DNA of 64,000 nucleotides from Mycosarcoma maydis. Lineage: Eukaryota; Basidiomycota; Ustilaginomycetes; Ustilaginales. How positions within the stretch are numbered: the stretch's first letter is position 1; every line of letters starts with the position of its first letter. The translations under genes and the position numbers were made by a program. The notes below the pieces were generated by a model. It searched no databases, was not told where the DNA came from, and saw nothing but the letters and a program-made list of their open reading frames with translations. The stretch covers positions 682,001 through 746,000 of the forward strand of contig NC_026479.1 in NCBI RefSeq assembly GCF_000328475.2, written 5' to 3'. Positions 41,420-50,871 of this stretch are shown here, one piece after another.

Positions 41420-44400
41420 TCAAGTTCGTGGGGCGCTCACAGCTTGAGAAGGACTGGAAGCCACAGGCAAACGCGCAGCGATCGGCGTAGAAGAGGACTC
41501 CCTTCGAGTCACGCCATTGCTCTTGGACTGGCTTCGCCGGTCCTCAACCGGTCGTGCAAAGCCGCGCCAATCACCAGCCTTTTCAAGCTTGGCTTTGCCG
41601 TAGAGGTTGTCCCAGTTCCAGTGGTCATCGTCCTCGTCCATCTCGTCGGCACGAGCACGCTTCTCGCCAGATCTGGGCGATGCCGCAGGCGTGGAACGAG
41701 TATCAATACCCCACGCAGTGGCCTTTCGAGCGGGCTGAGGTGCGATGGATAACGGTCGGTTATCGGCCGGATTCGAGACGGTGCTGGGAGGCGAGCTGCG
41801 CTTCAGAGGCACCGCTGCCATCACTGGCAGCGAAGCCATCCGCTGCTCAAAACTGTTGCGGCGAGAAGCGGGCTGCGCGCCTGTCGCAGCGACCAAGGGC
41901 TGAGATGCCAGCTGCTGGTGCGCAGACGGAGGCGGAGATTCCAATTCGTCCTTCTCGCTCGACGAGCTGCTGTTGCTAAATGCCTTTGAGCGGCGAGGAG
42001 CAGCGTCCGGTGCTTCCTGTTTGATAGAATCATGGCCACTTCGGGTGCCGCGGGCGTCGGCGCCCGGACTACCTTGAGCAGAGCCCGTTGGGGGAGACTC
42101 GTGCGAAGCTTCGTGGCCATTGCGCAACCCGCTCGTGGACGGTCCGGCTGCTTCGACGTGGAAGTTGCCGGCGCGTGCTGAAGCGAGAATGGCCTCGGCG
42201 CGGCGAAGCACCTCGTCAATACGTCTGCGCTCGAAGAGCAGCTCGTCTCTCAATCTCTCGACTTCACTCAGCTTGGTCATTCCGCTCGGCGCTTGTCCGG
42301 CGTGACCATGTGAGCTGGCCGACACCGTTACGGGGTGATGGTGGTGGTGATGATGCCCGTGATGAACTGCATGCGAAGCATGGTTGGCGTGATGGTGGTG
42401 ATGGTGGTGATGGTGATGGGGTACGACCGAGCCGAGTCGCGCGCCATCGGACGCGCTAGCGCGGGCTGCATGCTCGGGGGCGTTGCTGGTGCCATGGGAC
42501 GACTCGCCATGCAGCTCTGAACGGCCAAGCCTGTCCGTCAAGGGAGCGTCGACAGGCGAACGCTGTGAACGCTGCGATCGCGTCGCCCCAGCTGCATGCG
42601 TCTCATTGTAGGCCGGAGGAGAAGCGATGGCGGAAACGTCACGTTCGTCGTAGGCCTCACGAGGTGCCAACGGGTACGATTGGCGAGGTCGCTTAGAAGA
42701 GCGGCTGTCATCCGGGTGGGAAGTGCGAGCGGTATCAGCACCGGCCCTGGCAGAGTGAAAGTCGTGATGGAAGGAAGTCGAAGTGGCCAGAGCGCCATTT
42801 TGGTGGATGCGATCGTCTTCTTGCGCCGAATTCCGCGATCTGGCGCCAGCGCCAACCTCCATCAAGAGCATGGCAGCCTCGCGATCGCGAGCTTCGCGCA
42901 TGGCCTGCTCGGACGTCAAGGACGACTTTTTGGATGCACGCCTAGACTCGGTCGACTTGGGTGTAGAATCGCCGGCATTGCGACCGGCAGCGGGCGCAAT
43001 AACAGGCTGACCATTGGCGTTCATTTGAACAGGAATGACGTCAAGGATATGAGTGGGCTGTGCAGTCGCATTGGCGGGAATACGCTTTCTGCGCTTGATG
43101 ACCGACTTTTTCATTCCGATGGGTCGGTGTGTGCCGTGTAGCTTATGGTAGAGACCGCAAGCGTTGCAGATATTGTTGCCGTCTTCGTCGCGTCGCCACA
43201 GTGGGGTGGTGGTCGTCTGGCAATTGGTGCATCGAAGCGCGCCGACGACGCTCTTATCGTCGTCCATTTTTTCCTCTGCCACTGGCGGCGCTCTTTCTGC
43301 GGTACGGGCAGGAGGAGGATCTTCGCTAGTTTGTGATTCACGTTTGCTAACCTTGAGAGCGTGCGAGAGATTGTTGTTGTAGGCAGGGCAACCGCTACAG
43401 CTGGCAGTGCCGCCAGTGCCGTTGCAGAGACCGTCGCCGGGACAAGAGCCGGACTTGGGATCGTCCTCGCGCGAACAGCTAGGTCCCGCAGCGGCCAGCT
43501 TGGCTTCGTGCGTAGGCGGGCTTGCGTCCGAGCCGCTGAGACGGTTCGAAGCAGAACGGTGTGTGCTGTGCGATTTGATGTAGAGCCCGCAGGCATTGCA
43601 GATGGTGCTACCATCGGGGGCTCTTCTCCAAAGCGGAGTCGAAGTAACACCGCAGTTGGAGCACCTCATGCCCGCATGATGCGCGGCGGGTGGCGAGCCA
43701 GAGCCTTCGTGTTCGTAGACATCGCCTGGGACATATTGCGGGCTGTTGGTGCTCGAGTCGGCGTGATGGACGGGGCGAGCACCATTTGCGTGGTAAGAAG
43801 CCTCGATAGCTCGCGAAGGAGCAGAGTAGCTGTCGCGATAGGGCATACCCCTCGATTCGTGCTCATAGCTAGCCCTAGAGGTGGGGTTCATGGCGCGTGG
43901 ATGTTCGTCGGAATACCGCTGCATCTTGGCATGCTCTTCAGCCGAATGCTCGTGGCGATAGGCTAGGTGATCGTGGCGCATGGTGGCCGGGCTGCCGGAG
44001 GAAGCAGCTGGGCTGGAATCGCGAAAGGTGTTGCCCATGTGCAAACGTGCGGTTGCGCGAGGCGAGGTGGTGGGCGTGCGACGACGGTGTGCGAAACAGT
44101 CCGGATGATCCGATACGAGCTCCTTGGACAGCGATGATATAGGTGGAAGGTGAACGCCCGTAGCGTCACTGTGATGTCGCAACGAGGATGATTGAAGCAA
44201 AGGGCTGTTTGGTTGCGACCTGGATGGGCCGAGACGCGAACGCTCCGAGCTCTGTGAACGGTTTCGAAAAGCGGCGATGGGCGACTGCGAACGGCCGGCT
44301 GGGTGCAGGGTGCGTGGATCGCGGAAGAGACTACGAGCAGTGCTTCTTGCGGGCACCGTTGCCGTCGAAGAGGCGTTGTGGTGAGACGATGGAGCGCGGT

Positions 44401-44674
44401 CTGCGGCGTGACCAGAAGGAGATGATGGTCGCGAGCCTCGTGGACGAATGGGCGGAAGGCTGTCAGCGTCGTGGACAGACGCGCCGCGGGAATGCTGAGA
44501 GACGCGTTCGGGAGAGCGATCGGCAGGGGCAATCGGACGAGCTGCAATTCGCGGCGGTGGATGATGGGAGGAGGAGGAGGAGGAAGAAGAGGAAGCGGCG
44601 GCGGCTTGTTGGTGATGGTGGGAAGGAGTGGGTGAAGCAGGTCGCGAAGCGATCTTGACGGGGGGCAGCGCCAT
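41420..44674 (-). CDS. urbs1: Two-finger GATA transcription factor, Urbs1/SREA-type iron (siderophore) regulator
   Basis: Urbs1 in Ustilago maydis, and SreA-type relatives, repress siderophore synthesis and iron uptake when iron is plentiful. The 1,084-residue product (ATG at 44674, MALPPVKIASRPASPTPSHH) has two CxxC-x17-CNAC GATA fingers. Finger 1 is at about residues 336-369 (CSNCGVTSTPLWRRAPDG), finger 2 at about 480-525 (CTNCQTTTTPLWRRDEDG, followed by a basic KKSVIKRRKR tail). Between them lies the diagnostic cysteine-rich region (about 400-430: SCSREDD, SCPGDGLCNG, SCSGCPAY), which in this family is tied to iron sensing. A histidine-rich tract covers about 750-790, followed by a likely coiled coil (LSEVERLRDELLFERRRIDE). 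The frame extends 33 codons upstream from a TTG. No siderophore genes lie in the window. Confidence 0.93.
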   Translation of the reverse strand: MALPPVKIASRPASPTPSHHHQQAAAASSSSSSSSSHHPPPRIAARPIAPADRSPERVSQHSRGASVHDADSLPPIRPRGSRPSSPSGHAADRAPSSHHNASSTATVPARSTARSLFRDPRTLHPAGRSQSPIAAFRNRSQSSERSRLGPSRSQPNSPLLQSSSLRHHSDATGVHLPPISSLSKELVSDHPDCFAHRRRTPTTSPRATARLHMGNTFRDSSPAASSGSPATMRHDHLAYRHEHSAEEHAKMQRYSDEHPRAMNPTSRASYEHESRGMPYRDSYSAPSRAIEASYHANGARPVHHADSSTNSPQYVPGDVYEHEGSGSPPAAHHAGMRCSNCGVTSTPLWRRAPDGSTICNACGLYIKSHSTHRSASNRLSGSDASPPTHEAKLAAAGPSCSREDDPKSGSCPGDGLCNGTGGTASCSGCPAYNNNLSHALKVSKRESQTSEDPPPARTAERAPPVAEEKMDDDKSVVGALRCTNCQTTTTPLWRRDEDGNNICNACGLYHKLHGTHRPIGMKKSVIKRRKRIPANATAQPTHILDVIPVQMNANGQPVIAPAAGRNAGDSTPKSTESRRASKKSSLTSEQAMREARDREAAMLLMEVGAGARSRNSAQEDDRIHQNGALATSTSFHHDFHSARAGADTARTSHPDDSRSSKRPRQSYPLAPREAYDERDVSAIASPPAYNETHAAGATRSQRSQRSPVDAPLTDRLGRSELHGESSHGTSNAPEHAARASASDGARLGSVVPHHHHHHHHHHANHASHAVHHGHHHHHHHPVTVSASSHGHAGQAPSGMTKLSEVERLRDELLFERRRIDEVLRRAEAILASARAGNFHVEAAGPSTSGLRNGHEASHESPPTGSAQGSPGADARGTRSGHDSIKQEAPDAAPRRSKAFSNSSSSSEKDELESPPPSAHQQLASQPLVAATGAQPASRRNSFEQRMASLPVMAAVPLKRSSPPSTVSNPADNRPLSIAPQPARKATAWGIDTRSTPAASPRSGEKRARADEMDEDDDHWNWDNLYGKAKLEKAGDWRGFARPVEDRRSQSKSNGVTRRESSSTPIAARLPVASSPSQAVSAPRT
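42325..42425 (-). repeat. In-frame CAC/CAT histidine tracts in the GATA-factor gene
   Basis: Two runs of consecutive histidine codons, about ten and seven long, separated by a His/Ala/Asn/Gly linker. They encode the His-rich tract of the Urbs1-like protein. Confidence 0.9.
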
Positions 44675-45111
44675 GATTTGCGTTTGGAAGGCCTTCTGCA
44701 GGCAGCGAACCGAAAGAAGCAAAGATTTTCGATGTAGAGCTGCGCAACACACCTTTAGATAAGATGACGCCAAGAAGGTGCCGCGATCTGCAAACTCGCT
44801 GCGAAGCGAGGCGCTTAACGTGAGTCAAGCCAAGTAAGGACGATCCGAGTCGGTGCTTGAGTACAATACAGATTTGCTAGCACGGCTAGCCAGTGACAGT
44901 CCGCCGGCGCTGAATCGAAGCGATGTTGAGTGGTTAGTCAGTATCCAAGAGCGAAATTGGAGGGCCAGGGGACAGAGTCGCACTCTAGCTCAGACGGACG
45001 ACGCACGGGATCGGTGGCCGATGAGGCGTGCTGAGCGGACCTCGACGGAAGCGGCCAGGCAAGAAAGTGATTCGAGTGAGATCCAAGTCTGGGCGCTGGT
45101 CTCGTTTAGAT

Positions 45112-45127
45112 TGTACAGTACTGTACA
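45112..45127. promoter_or_regulatory. Perfect palindrome TGTACAGTACTGTACA
   Basis: Sixteen-base perfect inverted repeat about 440 bases upstream of the GATA-factor start codon. A related TACTGTATTGTACA lies about 290 bases further upstream. It could be a dimeric factor-binding site; nothing proves it. Confidence 0.35.
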
Positions 45128-47127
45128 GTCGGAGTCAGCCTGGTTTGCAGGACGATTCGGGCTGCTGTGCAGAGTGTGTCGAGATAGCGACTGGCTGTGC
45201 AAATGTTTGTGTGCTGTAGCTGCCGACTCGGCACGGAGGGATGGGCACGGGGGACAGGCACCGTGGGGAGTCGAGATAAGGTAAGGGGGAGGAGTTGCTA
45301 GAGATAAGGATGAAGGAGGGGGACGAGAAAAAAGGCAAGATGATGAATCTGTGAGATAGGGAGAGGCATGAGGCATGGACAGATAGGATAATCAAGCGAG
45401 CGTACTGTATTGTACAAGTGCAGTTCGGTGTCATAGACAAACCGAGCTAGACTCGGTCAGCTGAGCACTCGAAGCACGCAGACAGAGTGGCTGGCTAGCG
45501 TAGGCAAGAAGAGCGCGCGCGCGTGTGTGTGCGTGCGTGCGTGTGTGGGGACAAAGGCGTCAGCCAAGAGAGCTCCCAGTGTTGGCTGATAAAAACATGG
45601 AAAGTGCCAAAAGAAATGCTCTGAAACGGGTAGATAACAGAGCGCAAAGGAACGTTCCCCTCGTTTCTGACGTTTTTTGCGTAATCTCACTCACGACTGG
45701 GTCGGAGCTTGGGAGATCAGAGCGGAATTGTGCCACAACCTGTGCCTGTGGTTCTTAGCTGGGCCAAAACGAAAGAAAGAAAATCAAAAAGAAAAAAAAT
45801 CAAACCGCGGCAAGCACAAAGGAAAAACGCCTGACTCAGCCCTGGACACGCTGGCTGATAACTACCCTTTTTGTACAGGGTCAGAGCCGATGATTCAATG
45901 CTTGACCGTTCATCGCCGAAAACGAAGGAACGTAAGGCCAAGGTGAGATCAGATTAAAACGTAACTCAGCATTCTTCCAACCAGGGCCAAACTTCTCAAG
46001 CCTCTCGAATAATCTCCCCTCAGTGTCATACTTGGAGGCATGAGAGAGTGGTCGCAGTAGGAAGCATCCAGCCTTGGAGCTAGACTCACGACTGAAAATT
46101 GCCTTGGCTCTTGGCATTCATCTTGGATCTGAAGCGATAATCGTGGAATGTCTCGTTCCCGTCGGCGAAAATTCCGATCATTTCTCGCTCGCACAGCCAA
46201 GGGTCTAGATGATGGCACGCTGTGGAAACGTGCTGTGTGATCGAGCAGAATGAGTGACGCAGCGGCAACGACGACGGAACAGCGATGGCAAGAGCAAGGC
46301 AAAAGGAGGCAACCCTTCCTCCACGCGCATACGGTGGGTGCCGTTCCGCTCGTATCTGATTGGTGATTCATGATTTGATTTGGTGATTATTTCGAATCAA
46401 GAACAAGGCCAGACTCGTGCAAACATCCGACCAATCAAATTTTTGCCATCATCAATCACGAATCCCACCAGCCCGACAAATTCGGATCAAACGGTGTCAG
46501 GCTATCAACCCGGCATTCCGATTAATCTTTGCCTGCGGTTCGTCCTGCTGAACCTCGACCTTCTCGGCCGACCATCATGACGAAACGCGAGCGAGGCTCA
46601 TTGCACATCGCTTCATCGGCACTGAGTTCGAAACATGAGGTGATGTTTTACCGAAAAGCTAGGCTAAATCAGAACCTAGCCATAAGCCTCGTTGGCATTT
46701 CAGCTGGGTCAACATGTGGGTTTGGATTTTTATGAATTCTGTCTCTTGCTGAATTCGTTCAATATTCACGATTGAACGGAGCCTTTTACTTTCTTCGTCA
46801 GCAACGGCGTCTCTCTTTCGTTTGCAACGAGCAGCTTCAGAGTGACGCCCCTCGGCCAAGCGGCTGTCGATCCGAGAGTCGTAGGACTGATTTCAACTAC
46901 ATAAATAAACCCTCTAAGGAGTTGGATGGCCAAGATCGAGATGAGAGTGATCAAGAAATCAAGTCGGTTTCGAACAAATTCCTCGGATGCTGACGCGCCG
47001 ACGGCCAATCAAATCGCCCCGATTGATTCACGATTGTTAGTACGTACCTAACATACCTTTGGCGTGTCGCCCACCGACGGCTCTCTCCCAGCCGAGAAAT
47101 GAAGTTTGTTTCCTTTTTATCAAATAA

Positions 47128-47160
47128 CTTATCACGAATCGTGAATCGAATCGTGAATCA
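47128..47160. repeat. Heptamer-family cluster
   Basis: TCACGAATCGTGAATCGAATCGTGAATC: one inverted and two or three direct units, slightly out of the seven-base register. Confidence 0.8.
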
Positions 47161-48522
47161 AGCCAGATGACTCTTGACTCGTGACTCTCTAGTCAACGAC
47201 ACAGCCTGATGTGAAAATTCTGACGTAGACTAAATCGTGAATCATGAATGCGAGCCAATCAGATTTCGTCTGAGCAATAGTGCTCATCCGTCGATCGCCT
47301 TCCGCTTGCATCAATGGAGGGTGGAATGCCATTCGTGATTGCTTCGGCCGGATCTTGTAGTGCAAGTTACAACAATCTCAACGTAGCCGTCTCGAGTACG
47401 TATGTATCCTGACTCTCATATCACAGACACGGTCGACATGATCCTCGTTGCTAACCAAAGGCGTGAATTCTTGCTAAGCCAGAATGCACTTGCGACTGGC
47501 GGTCGTGCCCGCAAACGAAGTAGCGCGGCTTCTCGGGCGATCGGAAAAGCAGAGTAAGCGAGTCAGCTGAGTTAATCGTAAATCTGTTAATCGCGAATCT
47601 CCCCCGCGGCAATCGTGAATCCAATCTGCATATCCTGTTGCGATTTTCCAACCCCTTTTTTCACTTCACATTCACAATGCCTTTATGGTTGTCAATCAAA
47701 ATGTCGAGCCTGTCCTCTGGACGGCCCAAAGAACGCAACAGACGCTTTGGACTGATCATGGACTAACATCTTAAGGCAAGTGGACGAGCGGAGGAGTGCT
47801 AGAGGACAGACAACCTTTCTACGATACCACGACCTGCACGGCATTGAGAACGTTCGACTGTATTCCAAAATCTTGTTTGTCATCACATATATATCTTCAT
47901 GGGAGTCTAGGGGGGGTTATATCTTTAATTCAAAAGATGTGGGGGCTCGCCTACAAAGAGGGAAAGCGAAAGTGAGGTAGAAGTCTTAGGTCGAACATGC
48001 AGTGAATCCAGATCGGTTGCCAGCACCAGACCTCGTCGTGAAACAGTCGAGCTTGTGACTGAGAGGAGGTGAGTAGAGCGCGCGATACAGAAACATGTCA
48101 ATTTGGCGCAAGATGAAAGGAAGAGCCAGCGGGTCAACAAAGGGGTTCGACAAGGTGCAACAACGAGACCGTCTCCAGCGATTTGGACATCAATACCGCT
48201 AGAACTCCCCCTGCAAACATCTGCGGCCATAGAGACTTGAAAATACCGCATCCCGTCCGATCTGCGCAGTCAAGCAAGTCGTCGCCTAGTCAGTACTGCG
48301 GTGGGGGACCACGCGGGAATCCTAGGTGCTGCAGTTCTTTTTTTACGGCCACAACCTCGCCCATGTCACGTTTCAGCACCAGTTGATAACGCGCATGGGA
48401 CGCGGCAAAAAGATAAAGGCTAGTAGAACAATGTCAGAGCCGATCAAGAGACTGGCGATTCGGGAGAACTAGGATCTGCAACGACATATAAGGAATCGTG
48501 AAGTGGAGTCTGACTCTTTTCT

Positions 48523-48566
48523 ATTCGTGATTCGTGATTCGTGATTCGTGATTCGTGATTCGTGAT
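48523..48566. repeat. Tandem heptamer array (ATTCGTG), 6 copies
   Basis: Six perfect ATTCGTG units followed by ATTT. It lies about 660 bases upstream of the MFS start codon. The core is TCGTGA as in the other arrays, but the flank is ATT rather than AAT. Confidence 0.95.
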
Positions 48567-49224
48567 TTTTGGATCTTTTCACGAGGCACAAGACACGAGA
48601 TACTGTATGGTCACAGCTTCGAACGACGTTACGTACTTGTGGCATGACTTGGCATTTGCATTTGACTGACCGACTGTTCTTCGAACTACGGCACTTCTCA
48701 GTGCTCCTTCCACGATAGTTACTCCAGCGTAATTATGGTCTCTGCCCAGCGACGATGTGACTGAGCAACAGAGGTTTGCTCCACCACAGACTAGTTGCAG
48801 AGTGACGCTGGAAGAAATTACAGAAAGCGACCAGTTGGCGTTGGAATAGCCGAAGTCATCCTGCTTAGCCCCCATTCTTTGAACCCACCTCCCTTCAAAC
48901 GCAATGGAACTTGTGCACCATCTTTCTCCCTCGCAACAGTCACGTCTTCTTTGACTGTCACGCTAAGAGGCTAGCACGTATCACATTGGCAATAGCCGCT
49001 CTACAGCCTTGACTGCCTCAATTGAGTTTGTGCCGCCAACCCTCTAGCATCGCCTCAATGTTCATCGTAGCAGGACGTACAACCCATCTCACACAGTCCT
49101 GGCGAACCTCGGAGCGCCTCTCAGCACTGTTGGATGTGCCAAAGATCGTCGACATTCCCTGATCCTTTCGTGGTCTTTATTCTGTAGCAACAAAGGCAGT
49201 ATCTTGCCAGGGCTATCGTCTTGA

Positions 49225-50871
49225 ATGTCGCCGAATCAGGAGCAGGCTGCTGCCACGGCTGCCACGGCTGCCACGGCTGCAGCAGGTGCAGCAGGAGCAA
49301 CCCAAGAGCCAGATTTGGAGATTCAGAGCACACCGGCATCCCCCGCAGCAGAGCTCTCAATCCAGGTGCTGGTCGATGGCGATGACGACGGTCCCTTTCT
49401 GGTCAACTTCGAGCACAACGATCCTGATGACCCTCGGTCTTTTCCAGCATGGCGAAAGATCCTCATCCTCGTATTAACCATGCTTCCCGAATTCTGGCTC
49501 AATGTCATCTCCTCGATTTACAGCTTTGGAGCATACGAGGTGGCCTCCGAGTTTGGCGTCGGAGAGGTCGCATCTAAGGTGCCCGCCGCTGTCTTTCTCT
49601 TTGGCTTCGCAGTTGGCCCTATCTTTGCCGCTCCGCTCTCCGAGGACTATGGCAGAGTTCCAGTAATGGTGATCGGCCTTGCTGTTGTGGCGCTCTTTCA
49701 AATCGGCTGCGCCCTGGCTCAGAATCTTGCCACTCTCATCGTTCTTCGATTTCTTGCTGGCTGCTTCGGCGCCGTCGCCTTCAACTCGATCGGCACCGTG
49801 TCGGACCTCTGGCACTCCGATCATCAAGGCTGGGGGGTCAACACATTTGCCCTATCTGCGGAGCTCGGGGCTACTGCAGGTCCCATCATTGGAGCATTTA
49901 TCGTTAAAAACGCGGGCTGGCGATGGACCTTTGGCGTATCGGGCATCGTGCTCGCCTTTCTTCTCGCAATCTTTGTGCTCGCTGTGCCGGAAACCAGAGC
50001 CGGCGTCATCCTCGCCAGAAGAGCGAAAAGGTTGCGATGCGACGATAACAGATACTACGCGAGCCACGAAAAGATTCGATCGCAACGAACCCTGCCGCAG
50101 CTCTTCAAAGAGACCGTCGGTCGGCCCTTATTCATGCTCTTCACGGAGCCCATTGTTTTCTGGTTCACGCTCTTTGATGCTGTCAATTATGCTGTGATCT
50201 ACATCTTCTTGATCGCCTATCCGTTGGTATTTCAACAATGGGGCTTCGACATCGGGCAGCAAGGTCTCACATTCATCGGTGTTCTGGTTGGCTTCCTTAT
50301 CGCCTATGGCTTGTTCGATCTTCAACTCAAGTGGTTTCGACATGCAGGCACCAAGAGGCCCAGAGGCATTCCAACCCCCGAGGATCGACTTTTGTGGGGC
50401 ATTCCAGGTGGGTTTCTATTCCCCATTAGCCTGTTCTTTTTCGCATGGACCTCATTTCCTCCCGTGCCCTGGATCGTACCTATCATCGCAGGCGGGCTGT
50501 TTGGTGTCTCGTCGCACACACTCTTCCTCATCGTCTCGGACTATACGGTCGCATCCTACTCGATCTACGCAGCCTCGGCGATCGCAGCTCAATCGTTCCT
50601 CCGCGAGTTCATGTGTGGCTCATTCTATCTGATCACCGAGATCATGTACAGCAATGTCGGGTATCAATGGGCTAGCTCGATCCTCGCGTTCATTGGCGTA
50701 CCTCTGTCGGTCATTCCCCTGGTGTTTTACAAGTTTGGCCCCACAATACGCAAGCGCAGCAGCTTTGCCAAGGAGTTACAGATCGTCGAAGAGCGCGAGA
50801 AGCGCCGTCGCGAGAAAATCGGGTACAGAGCTGGCCTTTTGACAGCCGAGGCTGTTCAGAAGACTCAATGA
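49225..50871 (+). CDS. MFS transporter, DHA1 (drug/polyamine:H+ antiporter) type
   Basis: Twelve-helix major facilitator transporter of the plasma membrane. The 548-residue product has an Ala/Thr-rich cytosolic N-terminus, then DPDDPRSFPAWRKILILVL, the entry to helix 1 typical of fungal DHA1 transporters. Motif A between helices 2 and 3 reads GPIFAAPLSEDYGRVPV. RFLAGCFGAVAFNSIGTVSDLW covers helix 4, and helix 5 has motif-C-like glycines (ELGATAGPIIGAFI), usual in antiporters. VPETRAGVILARRAKRLR marks the start of the central cytosolic loop. Substrate cannot be read from sequence. It lies 4.5 kb from the GATA iron regulator, but nothing in the sequence shows that they are linked. Confidence 0.92.
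   Translation: MSPNQEQAAATAATAATAAAGAAGATQEPDLEIQSTPASPAAELSIQVLVDGDDDGPFLVNFEHNDPDDPRSFPAWRKILILVLTMLPEFWLNVISSIYSFGAYEVASEFGVGEVASKVPAAVFLFGFAVGPIFAAPLSEDYGRVPVMVIGLAVVALFQIGCALAQNLATLIVLRFLAGCFGAVAFNSIGTVSDLWHSDHQGWGVNTFALSAELGATAGPIIGAFIVKNAGWRWTFGVSGIVLAFLLAIFVLAVPETRAGVILARRAKRLRCDDNRYYASHEKIRSQRTLPQLFKETVGRPLFMLFTEPIVFWFTLFDAVNYAVIYIFLIAYPLVFQQWGFDIGQQGLTFIGVLVGFLIAYGLFDLQLKWFRHAGTKRPRGIPTPEDRLLWGIPGGFLFPISLFFFAWTSFPPVPWIVPIIAGGLFGVSSHTLFLIVSDYTVASYSIYAASAIAAQSFLREFMCGSFYLITEIMYSNVGYQWASSILAFIGVPLSVIPLVFYKFGPTIRKRSSFAKELQIVEEREKRRREKIGYRAGLLTAEAVQKTQ
49249..49281 (+). repeat. Nine-base tandem repeat (CTGCCACGG) in the MFS N-terminus
   Basis: Three to four copies of a nine-base unit encode Ala-Ala-Thr repeats in the N-terminal tail of the transporter. 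Confidence 0.85.

Larger units (their letters stand above)
44675..49224. other. 4.5 kb gap between divergent GATA-factor and MFS genes
   Basis: The largest gene-free stretch. No coding region can be supported. It contains a perfect 16-base palindrome at 45112-45127 and an imperfect copy near 45403, GC/GT-rich alternation near 45517-45546, A-rich stretches near 45770-45810, heptamer-family motifs (47128-47160, 47226-47250) and a perfect tandem array at 48523-48566. Confidence 0.5.

Noticed and set aside
47692..47886. Minus-strand frame faintly like the region after a reverse-transcriptase catalytic motif
   Set aside because: The catalytic YxDD itself is absent, the match is a few scattered residues, and no flanking retroelement domains or terminal repeats are seen.
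48579..48875. 98-codon minus-strand frame with several cysteines
   Set aside because: No signal peptide at its start, no family pattern, and it begins in ordinary intergenic sequence.
41420..50871. Iron-uptake or siderophore gene cluster around the GATA factor
   Set aside because: Neighbours are an acyl-CoA dehydrogenase and a DHA1-type transporter 4.5 kb away; no siderophore synthetase, ornithine monooxygenase or iron permease is present.
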